44,969 nt of DNA, taken from NCBI GenBank assembly GCA_003551365.1, contig PUMM01000100.1:1-44969 (forward strand), written 5' to 3'. The position numbers and the translations under genes are program-made. This document shows positions 43,350 to 44,969 of this stretch, one piece after another. The notes beneath the pieces are model-generated. The model was not told where the DNA came from and did no database searches. It saw only the letters and a list, made by a program, of their open reading frames with translations. The stretch is from Clostridia bacterium (GTDB lineage Bacteria > Bacillota > Sulfobacillia > SLMV01). Within the stretch, counting starts at the first letter, position 1, and every line of letters begins with the position of its first letter.

Positions 43350-43613
43350 ACAGCCCTCCCGGGCGGTCAACCAGTTCGCCTGGCCCTACCTCGGGACACC
43401 GCTCACCGCACCGACCGGCATCAATATCGTGCCGACAAGCTCGGACGATACGGATCCCCCTAACTCTCGTTCCCAACGCGGTCACTTCGGTACCTCGCTA
43501 CGCTTGCGCATGGCCTGCCGGAGACGAGATCGATGGGTATCGCATGCACCCCGCCCCTGTGCTTAGTTCACCGGCACCCTTCGCCTGCGATATTTTGCCG
43601 AAGATGCTCCCGC
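43350..43613. other. Intergenic region between convergent genes
   Basis: 264 bases between the MFS gene and the small membrane protein gene. No supported gene, terminator or repeat. Confidence 0.35.
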
Positions 43614-44015
43614 TCAATAGAGGCAGTAACCCATCGAAAGGACAGCAAGACCGAGTAGCGTCGCAGCGACATTGATCCTGGCCAGCACTGCGCGATCTTC
43701 AGTGAGCACTCGAACCACGAACTGCCGAAACTGTTGATAGTTAAAAAGTACCTGTGACGTCTTAATCAGGGTAAGCGAGAGCACCAGGGTGATGGCCAGG
43801 GAATTGGGTACGTCCAGGGTGAAGTGCTGATACCAAGTAAACAGAACCAGCAGCAGGCCAAAACCTCCCACATACCAGATCCATCTCGGTTGCTCTTCCG
43901 TGTACGCGGTGTTCAATTCGAATCTATTCCAGCGTTCCGGGAAAAACTGAATGAGCAGCCGGGTCAGGATGAGGATGGTACCGAAAACGTAGCTGAGCCC
44001 TTGGAAGTAATTCAT
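43614..44015 (-). CDS. Small polytopic membrane protein
   Basis: A 133-residue product with four predicted helices: FQGLSYVFGTILILTRLLI, WIWYVGGFGLLLVLFTWY, LAITLVLSLTLIKTSQVL, and AATLLGLAVLSMGYCLY. The ATG at 44015 is preceded by GGAGGAG at six bases, better than the GTG at 44054. I do not recognise a family. It lies at the edge of the region that carries mobile-element traces, and could be a remnant cargo or host gene. Confidence 0.7.
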   Translation of the reverse strand: MNYFQGLSYVFGTILILTRLLIQFFPERWNRFELNTAYTEEQPRWIWYVGGFGLLLVLFTWYQHFTLDVPNSLAITLVLSLTLIKTSQVLFNYQQFRQFVVRVLTEDRAVLARINVAATLLGLAVLSMGYCLY

Positions 44016-44178
44016 TGTCTGCTCCTCCTTCGAAAGCCTGACTTCTGAGTCCACTTCGCAAAACCACCACGATTTGCTTCACTTCCTCGGATATAGTCTC
44101 CACATCGATTCGTTCTAAAGGATCTAGCGGACCGGTGCGAGTCACCTCTTTAGCTCTATCCAGCATCTTGTCCCGCAT
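43924..44178 (-). CDS. Possible small ORF overlapping the membrane protein gene
   Basis: An 84-codon frame. Its first 55 residues are well balanced (KMLDRAKEVTRTGPLDPLER, then IDVETISEEVKQIVVVLRSG) and look protein-like, while the last 30, which overlap the downstream gene in another frame, do not. It may be a real upstream gene whose end was altered by frameshift, or a chance frame. No clear ribosome-binding site other than GGTGGGAA. Confidence 0.3.
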   Translation of the reverse strand: MRDKMLDRAKEVTRTGPLDPLERIDVETISEEVKQIVVVLRSGLRSQAFEGGADNELLPRAQLRFRYHPHPDPAAHSVFPGTLE

Positions 44179-44239
44179 TTCCCACCATCACCCCCTGAAC
44201 GTTCCGCGTCCTCTACGCCGGGAGATTCTTCGGGGCGAC

Positions 44240-44504
44240 TTCCCAGGTTCTCGATCCAATCCGTGGCCTTTACCCTGCAGGACCGGGCTCGGCTTCTTCT
44301 TTCCCCCGTGTGCACGAGCACATTGACGGAGCGGCAGGCTTTGCTTTGTGCTGCGGACCGCTCAGTCGCTCCCCCTGTCGGGCTCTTGGCGCTGGGCTTC
44401 GACCCACCTCGTTTCCCGGGCAAGTCACCACCCTGCTACCGGGCCACAGGGTGGTTACCCGGGCGATACTCTCACCCGCTGATGATGAGCTTCTCTGGGC
44501 GCAC
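44240..44504 (-). ncRNA. Structured RNA-like region, candidate group II intron 5' fragment
   Basis: On the minus strand it begins at 44504 with GTGCGCCCAGAG, the conserved GUGYG-type 5' end of bacterial group II introns; as I recall, the first eleven bases equal those of Lactococcus Ll.LtrB. It continues with GGGTGAGAGT and a strong hairpin (CCACCCTG, an eleven-base loop, CAGGGTGG) enclosed by CCCGGG on both sides, then TGGGTCGAAGCCCA and AGCGACTGAGC, which resemble domain I. No domain V and no reverse transcriptase were found within the window, so only a 5' part would remain. A short hairpin lies immediately upstream (about 44507-44528). The right-hand limit is approximate. Confidence 0.35.
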
Positions 44505-44546
44505 TCCCATTCGATGTCGAACATGGGGCTTTCCGCGTCAACTGAG

Positions 44547-44873
44547 TCATGCTGTCCAAAGCCGTGCACAACGGGTGGGAAGCTCAGGGCACCTGGGAGT
44601 GAAGCTGTCCCTCCCGAACGTGTCTACGTGTTGATCCAGGCTGACCATGAGAAAGAGTGCGGAGAAAACGATCATCAACCAGTAGCCCCATCTCTTGCAG
44701 TTCAGATAGCCGTATGCCAGAACGACGGCAAGGAAACCAATGAACACGGTCAACGCAGTTTCGGGATAATGTGGCACGCCGAACCTGACCGCTATTGGGG
44801 GATCCTGTTGAGTACCAAATAGCAATGATATCAGGAGGATCACACCAGCAATGCCGTAAAAGTATCCGATAAT
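44547..44873 (-). pseudogene. Membrane-protein gene lacking its 5' part, interrupted at 44874
   Basis: The frame is open from 44873 to 44547, with three hydrophobic stretches: IIGYFYGIAGVILLISLLFG, ALTVFIGFLAVVLAYGYL, and YWLMIVFSALFLMV. There is no credible start codon with ribosome-binding site, and the coding frame runs straight into the mobile-element end at 44875, so the N-terminus is probably separated by the insertion. The last 20 or so residues (FTPRCPELPTRCARLWTA) look unlike a membrane protein and may be frameshifted. Family unknown. Confidence 0.5.
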
Positions 44874-44874
44874 A

Positions 44875-44969
44875 TTGACATCCTCCCCGCCCGTTCACTT
44901 CGTTCACGAACGAGGATTCCAACAGGAACTTACGAGGTCGTCTGCTGATTAAACGCCAGTCCATTTCTG
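44875..44969 (-). mobile_element. Right end of an IS200/IS605-type TnpB element (omega-RNA region)
   Basis: Read on the minus strand, this stretch has a short coding end, a hairpin region (GGAATCCTCGTTCG, then GAACGGGCGG) and finishes in GGGGAGGATGTCAA at 44884-44875 or so. The paired ATCCTC/GAGGAT and the terminal AGGATGTCAA are what I know from the right ends of many IS605/IS1341-like elements, where the transcript forms the omega-RNA scaffold and the flank becomes the guide. The guide-like flank here would be the sequence just left of 44875 (TATTATCGGATAC...). The main body, including most of tnpB, is outside the window. Confidence 0.55.
44930..44969 (-). CDS. Possible C-terminal end of tnpB (partial)
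   Basis: The minus-strand frame RNGLAFNQQTTS ends in TAA at 44932-44930, directly before the hairpin of the element end. Position and composition suit the tail of a TnpB protein, but twelve residues are too few to prove it. Another frame is open in this stretch as well. Confidence 0.3.
   Translation of the reverse strand, partial: RNGLAFNQQTTS

Noticed and set aside
43350-43613. Missing 3' half (domain V) of the group II intron-like region
   Set aside because: Checked on the minus strand for the conserved AGCCGTATG-type hairpin and its GTACGGTT partner; not present.
1-44969. CRISPR arrays, rRNA, tRNA genes, prophage modules
   Set aside because: No regularly spaced repeats, no cas genes, no rRNA or tRNA segments and no phage structural genes were seen anywhere in the window.

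Overview
The window reads as chromosomal DNA of a GC-rich, Gram-positive-type bacterium, most likely a deep-branching member of the Bacillota (Clostridia-like). The reasons are strong GGAGG ribosome-binding sites, frequent GTG and TTG starts, a SleB-type cortex hydrolase behind a copper-amine-oxidase-like domain, a SteA/GT2/GT4 cluster, formate-tetrahydrofolate ligase, ComB, an amphi-Trp protein and Hsp33. Many proteins are rich in Asp/Glu (the GldG-like and DUF4340 proteins especially), which could reflect a saline habitat. The assignment is inference; no rRNA or tRNA gene was seen.

Left part (1-11,180). A tightly overlapping minus-strand operon encodes a PLP threonine/serine dehydratase, ComB, BioY and a peptide-type solute-binding lipoprotein that runs off the window edge. 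Divergent to it is a MoxR ATPase - DUF58 - membrane protein operon. Convergent with that is a minus-strand block: SteA-like protein, family 2 glycosyltransferase, MraY/WecA-like transferase and a membrane metallophosphoesterase.

Middle (11,200-24,850). A well-formed sigma-A-type promoter drives an 81-residue protein and a zinc sirtuin. A minus-strand cassette of PadR regulator, small Cys-rich protein and ArsP-type permease follows, with a perfect inverted repeat at its promoter end. Then come a putative DNA-binding protein, a membrane zinc-ribbon protein, a universal stress protein, the SleB-type hydrolase, an M24 peptidase, Hsp33, a small zinc-ribbon protein, asparaginase, a two-component pair, an MBL-fold hydrolase and a small one-helix membrane ORF.

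Right part (25,180-43,350). Formate-tetrahydrofolate ligase (with terminator) and the amphi-Trp protein precede a four-gene Gld-type ABC operon (ATPase, permease, GldG-like, DUF4340). A second plus-strand group holds a TGS-domain GTPase, a conserved protein of unknown function and an MBL-fold hydrolase. An amino-acid and peptide catabolism neighbourhood follows: M20 amidohydrolase, CapA-like protein, fused L-serine dehydratase, ornithine-cyclodeaminase-family enzyme and an MFS transporter.

Right edge (43,350-44,969). This is the accessory-looking part. It holds a small membrane protein, a structured RNA-like stretch whose 5' end resembles a group II intron, a membrane-protein gene with its 5' part missing, and, at the break point, what looks like the right end (omega-RNA scaffold region) of an IS200/IS605-type TnpB element whose body lies outside the window.
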